64,000 nucleotides of DNA from Dendrocalamus latiflorus (Eukaryota > Streptophyta > Magnoliopsida > Poales > Poaceae), in NCBI GenBank assembly GCA_017311315.1, contig CM029640.1, positions 30,689,092 to 30,753,091 on the forward strand, in the 5' to 3' direction. The position numbers were made by a program, and so were the translations under genes. Shown in pieces: positions 20,355 to 32,311 of this stretch (positions are counted from its first letter, which is position 1; each line of letters starts with the position of its first letter). The notes under the pieces are model-generated. The model did no database searches. It worked only from the letters and a program-made list of their open reading frames with translations, and was not told the origin of the DNA.

Positions 20355-23282
20355 CTACGAGTCTGCGCCATCTTCGCCGCCACGAGTGCCCGCACCGCCT
20401 TCGCTACGCCGGGGAACCTCTTCGAGCCAGCGGAGCACATTCCCCTCGTCGTGCAGCATCTGCCGCAAAGCAACTGTGGTGGCACCTTCCCCGATGTAAT
20501 TCCAAATCCGAGTGTGGAAGTTTCGGGTGGCGGGCTGGGCAGCGCGAACCGCATCAGATATCATCCCGGGCTGGACGGGCAAGTCAAGCTGGGGGATCGC
20601 CAGCTCTCTGACATGCTCACACCCACCAGCGTGCAGCAGGGCAAGGCAAGGTCGGCACTCATGTAGCCACAGTGGGTGCAGAAGGCCTTGGCGCCGCGAA
20701 GGGCGACGCTCGAGCCCTCCTCGATTCGCCCGAGCGTCTCCATCAGGTCTTGGCGGCTATGAGTGGCGTCCTCCACGTACATGGACAGCCCCCGGAGGGC
20801 CCGCTCCAAACACTCCATCGCCCCCCACGCGGAGGCACACGCATTGTCCCAGGATAAGGCCTTCTCTGCAAGGGAGGCGGTAAGCTGCTCCTTCTCCGCC
20901 TCTAGCGCGGAGATTCGCTGAAGAAGGGCGGTCTGCTCCTCCGTCACGACGCGCTGAGCCTCCTCCATCGCGCGTTGCGCGGCTAGTACCGCGCTCTTCG
21001 CGTTTGCGCCTACCAACTGCGCGTCGGCGATAGCCTCGTCCTTGGCGGCGTGGGCGTTGTCCGCAACGCGCAGCTGGTCCTCCAGCGCCCTCCGTTCGCG
21101 CGCGCAAGTCTCTTCGAGGGCTTTGCCGATTGCAAGCGTCTACATAGGCGCAAGAACAAAGGTTATCCACCAGATAAGCAAAGGACATGCAGCGAGAGCA
21201 GAGACCGTTACCCTCATCTCCGAGGCACCCAGCGCGAGCGCCAAAAGGTCGCCCCCGCAGGACTGCAGCGCCTGCAGTGCCGGACGATCTAGGTGGCTGC
21301 TAGCATACTCCGCCACCTCGCTCAAGGCGCGAAGCGCTTCCCACCGAGGGACGAGGTCGGAGACGCCAAGCCCTAGAGCCCCCACCCCAGCGCCTTCAGC
21401 AACAGTTGGGGCGCACACAGTCTCCTACTCAATTAGGCCAGCGACATCGCGGGCACCCCCGTTGCTTGATTCTTGTCCTCGTCTGGGAGACCTTGTCTTG
21501 CCTGATGTTGACGGAATAAGCGAGCAAATCGGAGAGAGTTTTGCGAAGTCGCGGGAGGAAAACGAACCACACCTACCTCCAGTACCCTCTACCGCGGCAC
21601 TTCGTTGGGCCTCCACCTGAGGCATGATCACCTCACTGGCCTGAGGAGCGACAACCCTCCCGGCTTCAGGAGCATCCCCGCTAGGTGTCAGGGCCTCAGT
21701 CACTGGGCCTGCCACGCTGAACCGGCCCCTCGAAGATGGTGCGACTGCACCCGAGGGCGTTTCGCCTTCGGAGTCGCAGGTGGAGCCTCCGTGGTTACCT
21801 TGGCAACCGCGAAAGCTGTCGTCAGCGGCAACGCTGCAGTTGCCGCTGGAGGCGACGAGGTGTCATCTTCAAGAACAAGGAGACTTGGGCCCGTCACCTC
21901 GCCACCGTGTAGGGCCTCGTCGGGAGTTGCATGCCTCCCCGAACCGGTCGGTCCGAGCTCAGCGCCCGTCTCGCCCCCATCTCCATGTTCTCGACCGGCG
22001 GCACGTCCGGCGAGCTGAAGGCAATGGTCTCCGATTGGACCACGCGTCGAGAGGATGGAGCCACCGCCGTCGCGCCGCTCGGCGATTCCGCAGGTACCGG
22101 GCATTCCGGAACGGGAATTCCCAGGACCTCGCATACCCGGTTAATCCACCCCTGCTTCGCCAAGGAAGTTGCGGATTCACGGGCCTTGTGCTCCTTCGCC
22201 GTGTACGGCCCAAGAAACGCAACCACCGTGGGCTCCGCATCTTCTAACCGGCGCACTGCACGCAAAAGCGGAATATCATACCTAAGGGTTTGCAACCACC
22301 TAGGTGGTACGTGGCCTATGGCAGGGATACTTAAAGGGCGCGGAGGGCCTGTGGAGCGAAGACACCCCCGGATGGATGTCGTCCTTCCGGTCGGGCCCCC
22401 GCTGCCCGTACTTCCAGTTACAAGAAAGCGGAGATATCCCGTACATGGTGAACTCCTCGGCGAGGTCACGCATGTTGAACCGGAGGGCGATGCCAGCAAG
22501 CCTCCGCGCCTATTGTTCGTCGCCAGGCCGAGGCGTCGCATCCGGATAGCGGTTGAATGATATCGGCTCTCCCCGGCTTCGGAGGCCGCTCGTGCTCGTC
22601 ACAAGGTAATAGAACCACCGCCGTGTCCAACCGGACTCCCACTTTTCTCGCGTAGCCAACGCGGGAAACAAGTGTGAGCAATCCGTCCTCAGCACGAAGT
22701 CCACGCTGCCGAAGTTCGAGTACGCCCCCCTTCCACTTTCTTCGGTTGGCACCGTGCGTCATGCAGGATGGCGAACAACTCGGCGCTGGGACGGGCACCT
22801 TCCGTCCGCATAGCCCAAGTAAAGATGGCCAACCGTACGATCGCGGTTGGAGTCAGCTGCGCCAGCTCCAACCCATAGGCTCGCAGCACTTCGCGAACAA
22901 AGAATGTCGCCGGGATTCGAAGCCCGGCATCGAAGAACGCCACGAAGACGATCGCCTCCGACTCTCCCGGGTTTGGCTCTGTTTCGTCAGGCCCGGGCAA
23001 GCGAACCCCGGCACGATCCTCGAGTTTCTTCTCCCGAAGAAGGGTTTGGAGAGTCTCCTCCGTGACGCGACTTTGCCCCAGCACACGGGAGCAGCGGCCC
23101 TTTGACTTCTTCATGGTATCCCAGCGATGGTTGGTTTGCCTTTTGTCGTGCGGAACCAGGCGGTACTCCGACGGTGGTGGCGTCAGGCAGCGCTGGCTCG
23201 ACGAGGCGCTCTCGCTCAGACAGCGCGCGGGATCGTCAAGGGCGGCACACCTGTTAGCTGGGAGGTCGTCGTGCGCAGCCAT
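20355..23282 (-). pseudogene. Antisense ORF of the Tat element (putative gypsy-type transposon family)
   Basis: The protein reads opposite to gag-pol. A likely start is the ATG at 23282 (MAAHDDLPANRC). The block VFVAFFDAGLRIPATFFV...LRAYGLELAQLTP (22,960-22,800) is typical of the 'putative gypsy type transposon' domain (Pfam Transposase_28). A frameshift near 22,725 shifts to FGSVDFVLRTDCSHLFPAL and WTRRWFYYLV. A further frame (22,541-21,894) holds FLGPYTAKEHKARE. A coiled coil follows at 21,016-20,760 (ALEAEKEQLTASLAEKAL), then a tail (20,582-20,355, RNFHTRIWNYIGEGATTVAL) with TGA/TAG-type end. Function in Tat elements is unknown. The chain is broken by several shifts and probable introns. 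Confidence 0.75.
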
Positions 23283-23408
23283 TCCTCTCTCCCCACTGCG
23301 GCGACGAACAGGAACGGATGCGAGAGTAGCAGCAGGATGCGCAAGAAAAACGGGAAGGAACGCACAAGCAAGCAGCCAGGGGGAGCGCTTGCATGCCCAC
23401 AGTGACAA

Positions 23409-23416
23409 CTTATAAA
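23409..23416 (-). promoter_or_regulatory. Possible TATA box of the antisense ORF
   Basis: On the minus strand TTTATAAG lies about 130 bp upstream of the ATG at 23282, a normal distance for a grass promoter with a short leader. Confidence 0.45.
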
Positions 23417-24067
23417 GCCCCCCGTCTCCCCCGCAAGCAGAAGATCGGACGACAGAATTACAGCGGTTCGGCTACCCACGATCGGGCAGTGCAACCGCTG
23501 GCAACCACGACAGGCGGCGGTAGGTGGGCGATCAGCGCGTAATGCGCCGATACATTCCTGCCGCGTGGCCACTTTCCCTGGGGAAGAGGCGAACGGCCGT
23601 GGTCGTATGACCGCTGGCATCCCACGACGCTCTAATCACAGCCTGCCGCGTGCAGACAGGGCAGCCGCGACAGCCTACCCCTGACAAAGGCCGGCGCGAT
23701 TCCAGGCGTCATTAAAGCGCACTCCCAGGCCACGCAGCCACCTCTCCGCGCTGGCGCTACATCATGCGGAGCACTTCCCGAGACTCGGCTGCCCGGGGCA
23801 GCCACCAAGTTTACTTCGTGTCCACAAATATCCGGAGCGCGAAGCATGGCATGCCCGGACCTCGGCCCCGTCGAGGCCTTCGACCTGCCCGGTGCCTTCG
23901 ACCTCGAGGCCGCGCAGCTCCGGGAGCGGAAGACACGGCTCTCGTACCACAAGCACGAACGGAAGTGTATCTAGGTCATCGAGGGTCACAGGCCGATGGG
24001 ACGGAGGGGGCCAAAGAGCTCAGCGACATGGCTTCGGCCCGTGAAGCCTTTCACCATGAGAGGCTCC

Positions 24068-24211
24068 TGTTGTAGGGGTGGCCCCCACCTAAGCCCAGTA
24101 GGCCTGTTAGAAGGATGTAAGGCCCAAAATAGGACATGTGTAATAACATGAGTACCCCTGAGAGGAATACTCACGTGTGTAAGGGTATAATTGTAAAAGC
24201 ACCCCCCATTT

Positions 24212-24285
<74 letters not shown>

Positions 24286-24378
24286 CATAGGCCATGGGGA
24301 GGAACCCGAAGCCATTTTTTACTCACCTAACTCCCCACTACCATACTCTCTCTCTCTGTTTGGTCTGTAACCACAACA
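24068..24378 (+). repeat. 3' LTR of the Tat element
   Basis: Same ends as the 5' LTR; its TA tract (24214-24283) is less than half as long. Confidence 0.93.
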
Positions 24379-24383
24379 GCGCG

Positions 24384-25055
24384 TATTACCAACTTTGGCC
24401 TTCTCACATAGCTGGGGAGCGTGCGGGGGAGGTGTGCAGTCAGGGACCACATGAGGAGAGCTGATGCGGTCGGGGTGCGCACGAGGGGAGATGGCGTAGT
24501 ACGGAGCCACACGAGTAGGTGGGGCAACGCATCGGCCAAGCCGCATGACAACGAGCGCATGAACGACAAAGCCGGTGAAGATGAGGCAGAGAGGGAACAC
24601 CGCCGTCGGAGGAGAGACGCCGCCGTCACCTCCCCCTAGTGCGCATCACGACCGCACCACCTCCCTCACGTGCACCTCGACCGCACCAGCTCACTTGTGT
24701 GGTCGCCGACCGCGCCACCTCCCCTCGCCCGCTCCCTGACTGCGCGAGGGGGCTAAAGATGGCCATACGTGCGGGAGGAGGCCGAATACAGCATTGCCGT
24801 GTGGGAGGGAGCCAAAATGGCCATGAATTCTCAGGCCAAAAGCCCCGAGTTCCATATCTCGATTTCATAGGTGCCTGGCTCCAAACTCCAGAGGAGCTGG
24901 AACGATGGCTTTGAGGAGGAAAAATAACAGCCTTGCCAAGGGAGAGAAGGTTGTGGGCTATTTGGTTAAAGTCGAGAAATTTAGAAGCTGGAGTCGACGT
25001 TTAGGCTAAACAATCCTTTTTTCTTTAGAGCTAGATTCTATTGAAATCAGACTCA
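24384..25055. other. Intergenic between two retrotransposons
   Basis: The GC-rich first half (to about 24,830) has open frames on both strands but no recognisable domain. The second half is AT-rich. Confidence 0.4.
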
Positions 25056-26313
25056 TATAAGACCGGTATGGCGATAGAGCGGAGGTGAATGGTGTCTTCA
25101 GCTTTTCCCTGAAGTATTTGACGATTCTTCACTCCAACAGCTATGACAAGCTATAAAGATTAAAAAAGCCAACAATTTGAAAAATCATGCTGCTATAGTG
25201 ATTTCAAAATGGTAAATAGTAAAAAATAACACTATTTCAAATCCAAAATCTTTTGATCCATACATACAAAAGACTTAAAACTTGAATCAAGGCTATATCA
25301 TAACCTTAAGAACCTATCCCAACTAAAAAACTTGAAAGAGTTTAAGAGAATTGAGATCTTTTGGGTTGTTAAGCTTTACTGCATCAAAACCAGATTAAAA
25401 CAAAAAAAATTGAGCTAACTCTCAAACCAAAGATCAAAATCAGTTGAAATTTGCCATGCACCTCTTTTAGGATGTCAAGAATCTATTTCAATCAACGATC
25501 AAGAAAATTGTTACCAAAGTTTTGACATTTTTCTATTTGAAAGAAGGTTGCACCAAAACAGGCAAAAACAAAAAAAGATAATTTGACTTGCTCGTAGGTG
25601 GATAATGGCCAAGATGGCACTAGATGTGTTCCCCCATGTCACAATAAGCAAGAACATCAAAGAAATCGAGGTCAAAATAGCTGGATCAAGAAATCACTCG
25701 TTGAGGCCAAAAAGAGCCAAAATTGGGTTTCTTCATGAACTTGCCAACCAAGTGACTAGATGGGTGGAGATTGATTGATTTTCAGAGATCATCTTCATCT
25801 CTTATACGTACTTGGTACAACAAGATCAAAAAGGAGAGAGAGAGAGAAGAGCAAAAACCAACCTAAGAGAAGAGCAAATCAATCAATACAAAATGAATCC
25901 ATGGAGAACGAACAAGGATTGATATATTGCTTCTTGAGGAAAAAGGTTTTACAATCACTCTACCTAGAGGACAAGGATGCACACTATAGCACTCAACTTC
26001 TCTCAAACCCTAACCCTAGAACTCATGAACTCAATGTGATCCTCTTGACCCTGCACATTTAAAGTCCAAGAAATCATTTTCAGGCACAAGTCCTTCACAA
26101 CTTAATGCATGTTAGCTATAACATGCATCATGCAATATATATACAATAAGCTAAGTCAAACCAAATCATCCCATGACTCAAATTTTCTAAAATCATCTAT
26201 TTCTGTAAGCTATCTAGAAAAAACTGCAAATTTGTAAGTTCCAAATTCTCACTCCCAAAAAATGATAATGGTTTATCACAATAAAACCCTAGACCTTCTC
26301 ACATAGTCCTTCA
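25056..26313 (-). repeat. 3' LTR of the copia element
   Basis: Homologous along its length to 32312-34502 but without the MITE and without a roughly 600-bp segment (about 33640-34245). The terminal TG has decayed to TA at 25056. Confidence 0.8.
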
Positions 26314-27242
26314 ATCTACACTTTGAAGAATCCATTGGCAATTTCTCAAAAATACAAGTATACAATTGTTTTAGAATTTAGAGAGAAAATTTTGCAAATA
26401 AGGCTCAAAATGGTCACAAGAGGAATGCAAAGAGTGAAAATGATCACATGAGGCAGAAATGAATAAAAGCTATTGAAAATGACAAGTTTTTCACAAAATG
26501 CTTTGATTCCACCAAATGAATTGGGAAATCTCACTGTAGATCTATATAAAAGAACAATTGTTCTATTTTGACATTGGCCATGACGAGAAAAGATCAAAAG
26601 GTCAAAAGAATCACAATAAAATATTAAAGCACAATTTAGCAAGATTTGACACAAAAACTCATTATGATCTAGATATGCATTTTTACCAATCTTTTTCCCC
26701 TTTGACAATAAATTCATCAAGATACATGGAAGAAGATAAACAATGAATAAAATGAAGTAGCTGCAATTTATTCATTTTTAGTGTTAGAAACCATGAAAAT
26801 TATCCAAATTGATTTGGCTAGTATTACAACAAGCCATATTATGTGACATAGCTATTTAAATAATGGCAAATTATATATAGCAAAACTAAAACCAAAAGAG
26901 CAATAATTTGAAATTAAATGGATTTTTCGTATGTCTAGTTGCTCAGTATCATAGTTTAACCAAAGGTATAAAAAAAAGTCAAACCATGTCAATAAACTAA
27001 ATGGAAACAAGAAGCTACAATTTGAGTCAATTTAGAGTGCTACAAGTTGAATGTTGAGGCTTCCTAGAGGACCAAAAGATAAGAAAAGTGTCTAAGAAGT
27101 GACAGATACTAGAGGTACTCTTCCTATCTATTCTACACCCCCACAAAATCAACATAAAAAAGATTGAATAGAGAGTACAAAATTAGAAGAATACCAGAGT
27201 CTAAAGTCAAGAGTGCCTAAAAGTACCTGAAGATTCGACACA

Positions 27243-28200
27243 CTACTTGACGATGTGAGGCACGAGGGGAAGCCAGAAATTGAGCACACAGATATACAAT
27301 AAATTGTATGTCAGCCTCGATGCCGTGAGGTAGAGGAAGGAGTCGATCATGCAGCGGTACTTCTTCTGGTTTACAGGCTCTCTATCCTCATTAGGATCCA
27401 GCACGATAGAAGTGACAATTAGAGTAGATATAGGCTTGCTGCTTTCCTTGTTAAAGCGCCAAAGAAGGTTCACTATGTACTTGTTTTAATGAATGAAGTT
27501 CTCTTCTTTTAGTTGCTTGACTTGAAGACCAAGGAAGAAAGTCAGCTCGCCTATTATATTTATCTCCAATTCCCTACTCATAAATCTAAAAATCTGGATG
27601 CCAAAGTATGATAAGAATCACTGAATATAATATTATCCACATAAATCTAAACTAGTAAGAAGCCACTGTCTCCTTGAGAGTAAACAAGGTTTTATCTATA
27701 ATTTCTATTTTTGAAATCATTCTTAAACAAAAAGCTCATAAGCGTATCATATCAAGCTCTAGGGGCTTGCTTCAGTCTATACAAGCTTTGAAGACATACA
27801 CATATGGTTTGGAAACTTGAGATTTTCAAAACTAGGAGGTTGCTTTACTTAGAGCTCTTCTTCTATGAAACCATTTAGAAAAGCACTCTTAACATCCATT
27901 TGGAAAAGGCTTAAAGACCATAGACACTGTGAATGCTAGCAATATACGAATGGCTTCTGATCTAGCTATAGGTGCAAAGGTCTCTTTAAGGTCTAAGCCC
28001 TCTACCTAGGAACAATCTTGAGTCACAAGCCTAGACTGATTGTGAATGACCAACTCATCCTCACTTTACTTATTTTTGAAAACCCATTTTGTTCTAACTA
28101 TATTATGATTAGGAGGAGGTTCAACTAATGTCTAGACTTAGTTTCTTTCAAAGTTCTCAAGCTCTTCATATATCGCATTGATCCAACAGGAATCAGATAA
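27243..28200 (-). pseudogene. copia RT and RNase H remnants
   Basis: On the minus strand VEGLDLKETFAPIARSEAI (around 27,990) matches the copia RT block VEGxDFxETFAPVARLEAI. YRCMIDSFLYLTASRLTYNL (27,360-27,290) matches the YRSMIGSLLYLTASRPD block near the start of RNase H. Stops and frame changes separate the pieces. Confidence 0.75.
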
Positions 28201-28565
28201 AGCATGGGTGATATCTTGAGATTCAAAATACACAACAAAAGTAGAATATGTATGAGAATATGAAGAAATAAATCTAGAACGAGTAACTCACTCATGTAGA
28301 TCCCTAATCATATGCTCCTTACGGTGTTGTCGCTGAATATGAAGTGGACGTCCAGGTGTAGATGTGGCCTCTACCTCATAGGCTATGAGATAGGAGCAGA
28401 GCCACTCTAAGTGCCGGTGAAGGTGTGAGGAGGTTGCTCTGCTGAAACTGGAGTAGTAAAAGCAGGCTCTCCAACCAACTCAGGAGTGACTAGAGGAGGT
28501 ATTGGATCCTCATTCTTTAGGTCAGTGTTGTCGTCGATGAAGATGCTCTTCTGATTACCATGTAC

Positions 28566-29526
28566 CTATGTACCTGCACTGTCGAGTCTAGTACTAGGAC
28601 TAGTCTCATCAAAAGTGACTTCACAAGTCTCAATAATTTTGTTAGTATCCAAATTAAATACACGATAGCCATGAGAATGAGTAAGATATCCAAGAAAAAT
28701 ACCATCATAACTTCTAGATTCAAATTTACCTAAGTTGCTATATTTAATAATAAAGCACTTACAACCAAATATCTTGAAATGAGAAATGGTAGGCCTATGA
28801 TCAAATTTAAGCCCAAAAGAAGTCATGCCTATGGACAATCTCATCAAAACCCTATTGGCCATATAGCAAGCAGTAGAAACCGCCTCAGCTTAAAACCTCC
28901 TAGGTGTGCTATGCTCTTCTAGCATGATCCTAACCATCTCTATCAAGATTCTATTCTTTCTCTCTACAACCCTATTCAGTTGTAGGAACTCTAGGTGAGA
29001 AGAACTAATGCTCTAACCCTTTCACATTGTAGAAAGTGCCAAAGGATGAGTTCTTGAGTTATTGAATTCTGTGCTATTGTCACTCCTATTAGCTCTCAAG
29101 GCTCCTGGGAGGTTAATTGCTAATATAAGGGCCAATTCTCTAAAGCAACCAAATGCCTCATTTTTAGAAACCAAAAAATATACCTAAGAATACATAAAGA
29201 AGTTATCTATAGTGACAAGCACATACTACTTCCCTCCGATAGACTAGATTTTAGAAGGGCCAACTGTTTCTAAGTGCAAGAGCTATCTAGGGCAATCCTT
29301 TAATAAGGTTCCTGCTACTGACTCTAGTTAAATGATCAAAACTAATATGGCTAAGCCTACGATGCCACAACGCTAAGTCATGAGAGCCAGAAGCCACAAA
29401 ACACCTAGGGTTAGAGGTAGAAGAGATATTAAAATTAGCACTAAAGATCCTCTCAAACCTACTGATCCCAAAGTTATACTCAATCGAGGAGTCTAAAACT
29501 CTACACTCTCCACTCTTGAATCTCAT
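28566..29526 (-). pseudogene. copia GAG-pre-integrase and integrase remnants
   Basis: HDLALWHRRLSHISFDHLTR (29,390-29,320) is the GAG-pre-integrase zinc-binding motif. FKIFGCKCFIIKY, SYDGIFLGYLTHSHGYRVFN and the following region (28,790-28,650) are the integrase C-terminal part. The catalytic core between them is degraded. Confidence 0.8.
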
Positions 29527-30189
29527 TTCTAGACCCTCATCAAGAAGCTGAAAAATAGATAGCAGATATATCTTAGCTTACTTACTAAAAAAGATTATAC
29601 CTCAACTTATTTATCAAAGCGATGTTCTTGACGTGCACTGTGCCCTTTGTTGTAACTGTCCCAGTGGAAGCATCCCCCAAACATGATCAACTTGTTGCCA
29701 GATGCACGTGTGAGAGAGGAGAACCATCTAGAATCTCTGGTCATGTGTCGAGAGCACCCGGAGTTGACAAGTCACATGTCCTCCTTCATTGCACGCCAGA
29801 CCTACAGGGCATAAGTATGAAACATTTGTCTCAGTACTGGGGTTAGTGATACATGACTTGAGAATCTAGTACTGAGTCAAATGGTGTCTAGGAATAGTAA
29901 TAGAAATAGAAATAAAATGGTTAGCATAAAAATCATGAGGATGCACACGAGAACCACCTAGACCTCCCTAAATCAGCCTACCAAAAGGCCAGTACTCCCC
30001 CTGTATAGATGCTACCCGTGGTCTATCCTCATGGTATCCTAACCCAAAGCACTGCTTAGAGCCACCAGAGGAGTCAAAGAAGTAATCTACAAGCCTAGGC
30101 TTATGTCTAGAAGGAAAGACAGGCCGCCTGGCTCTAGAGACACTCATAGATGAAGAATCTCCTCTAATGGATCTCAAAGCACACACCCA

Positions 30190-31973
30190 CTCATTTTTCT
30201 CAACATTGGCTTTATGGAAACATAACTCAACTATATGGCCATCCTTCTTGCAAAAGGTGCAATGATATTTAATGTTTTGAGGGGTTTGATCTGCTAAAGT
30301 AGAAGCACCTGTCTCACTAGAAGGGTTTGGGCAAAACCTACAAATTTAAAGATAGCCTTAAATGCCTTAAGGGAGTTTTACCTCAAACTTGTTACTCTCA
30401 CAAATTTCACAATCTTAAGTTGGTGGCTTTTGGAATGCTCTAGGGAATTAAATCTTAAGCCTCTCATCTTCGTACTCACCTTTAATTGGTCAAGGATCAT
30501 ATTAAGATTCTTCTTTTCACTAGAAAATCTCTCAAGTGTCTTTTTTGAGTTAGTCATTTTCTTGGGCTAAGTTCTCACATGTGGCATACTCATTTGTCTT
30601 GGTTACCCTAGCATATATCTTTTTATAGACAGCTACCTCGAGCTTCAAAGTCTCACAAGGCGCATAAGGAGAATTTCTAAATCTATCCAATTTCTCCTTA
30701 TATTTGACTCTAAAAATCTCATGCATCTCATTTAAATCAATCCTAATTTCAGCACAAAATGCACAAGAGATAGAATCAGTAACTTTCTGAGATGCAGTTA
30801 TGGACATGGGGTTTTCAACTTTATATTTATCCTTTAGTGTCTTATTAAGAGCATCAATCTCAATTGTGAGGCTAAGACAATTTTCACAAGATTTAGTCCT
30901 AGAATGAATAAACATTTCAATTATTTCTTTTATTTTAATTTTTCTATGATCACAATGAGTGCAAGTATGATCAGAAGTAAATTTTAGTAATTCTTAAGTA
31001 GCACTATCCAATTTCAATTCAAGCAATGCACAATTTGAGCAATATCATGGGATAGGATCAACAAAAATCACATCAAAGGCAATAGCATCCAAGCAAACAT
31101 GATCATGACTATATTTTAGAGATTCTAGTTCATATAGAACATTCTTAAGTTGATCTACAAATAAGGAATGGACAATTTTTAGATTAACCATTTCATCATG
31201 CAAGCACAAGTAAGATGCACAATTATCATCAAAATTGATGGATTTGAGCCTAACAACTTCTAGGTTCACGTTGTCAATCATACTGCCCTTATTCCTAATC
31301 ATTTTAGCTTGTTTATTCATTTGTTGTTCAGCAGCAGCAAGAGCTTGTTTCATTTCTTTAGGGATCATTGTAGGGCTCGTTGTCAAAGGAGTCGACGTCG
31401 TGGCTACCCTTAGCTGTGAAGCACATGCTGATGAAGTACTTGGTCTTCTTGCCATGGGAGTCATCCTCATCGCCTTTCAATCCCAAGTCCACATCGCTCA
31501 TGTTGGCATTCTCATGTGCGGCAAGGGCCTAGTTGATGAACATGCGGTGGTTGGGCTTCCTACCCTTCACATCAAAAGCTTGATGACGCCTCTCTAACTA
31601 CCCACGCTCAAAGAGCGCAAGGCGGAAAAAGAAAATCAAGAAGAACCAAAATCCAAGGAATCAGAAGACCTACTTTGAGAATGGCTAACCATAAGTGCCA
31701 CATCGACTCTGTCTTGAGGAGACACGAGATAATGTCAATCTCATACGTCTTCAACATCGAGTAGAGCTTATCCATAGTAAGCTCACTCATGACAGTGTTG
31801 TCATTGATGGATATGATCTTTATCCCCCAAACACTCATATCAAGTGCACCCGACAGTTGGCGTGCATCTTTAGACTTAGAAAACACAAGACCAACATCAC
31901 ACAAATCATGAATGGTCTTGAATTCAGTTGGTTCTATTTCACATCCTTGATCGTGGTAGAGCTCTCATGCTAA
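30190..31973 (-). pseudogene. copia gag remnant with zinc knuckle and coiled coil
   Basis: The N-terminal gag (31,904-31,608) contains SELTMDKLYSMLKTYEID. The middle part (31,470-30,550) is predicted helical/coiled coil. A CCHC knuckle CTFCKKDGHIVELC (about 30,262-30,215) follows. Several stops interrupt the frame. Confidence 0.7.
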
Positions 31974-32298
31974 TCAGCGAGAGTCTTTCAAATCTCATAA
32001 TCAGATCTCAAGTAAGCAATACACTCAAACTCAACTTAACTAAGCACTTGAATTAAAAAATTTTGAGCCTTGTTGTTTTCCTCTACATCAGGTGTGCTCA
32101 TCTTGTCATTGCCTGGTACCGCATACAAATTCTTGACTTCAATCCAAATTACATGCCGTTGAGCCTCAATGTAGGACTACATGCAATCCTTCCAATAAGA
32201 GAAATTGACTCCATAAAAAAATGTGTGGCTTGGTTAAATACTTGTCTGATGCTATGGCTCCTAAGACTGATTAACATCTATGAGAAGAGCTAACCTAA

Positions 32299-32309
32299 CT
32301 CTGATACCA
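32299..32309 (-). promoter_or_regulatory. Primer binding site (initiator tRNA-Met)
   Basis: On the minus strand TGGTATCAGAG lies two bases inside the LTR boundary, the usual copia primer site. Confidence 0.85.
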
Positions 32310-32311
32310 CT

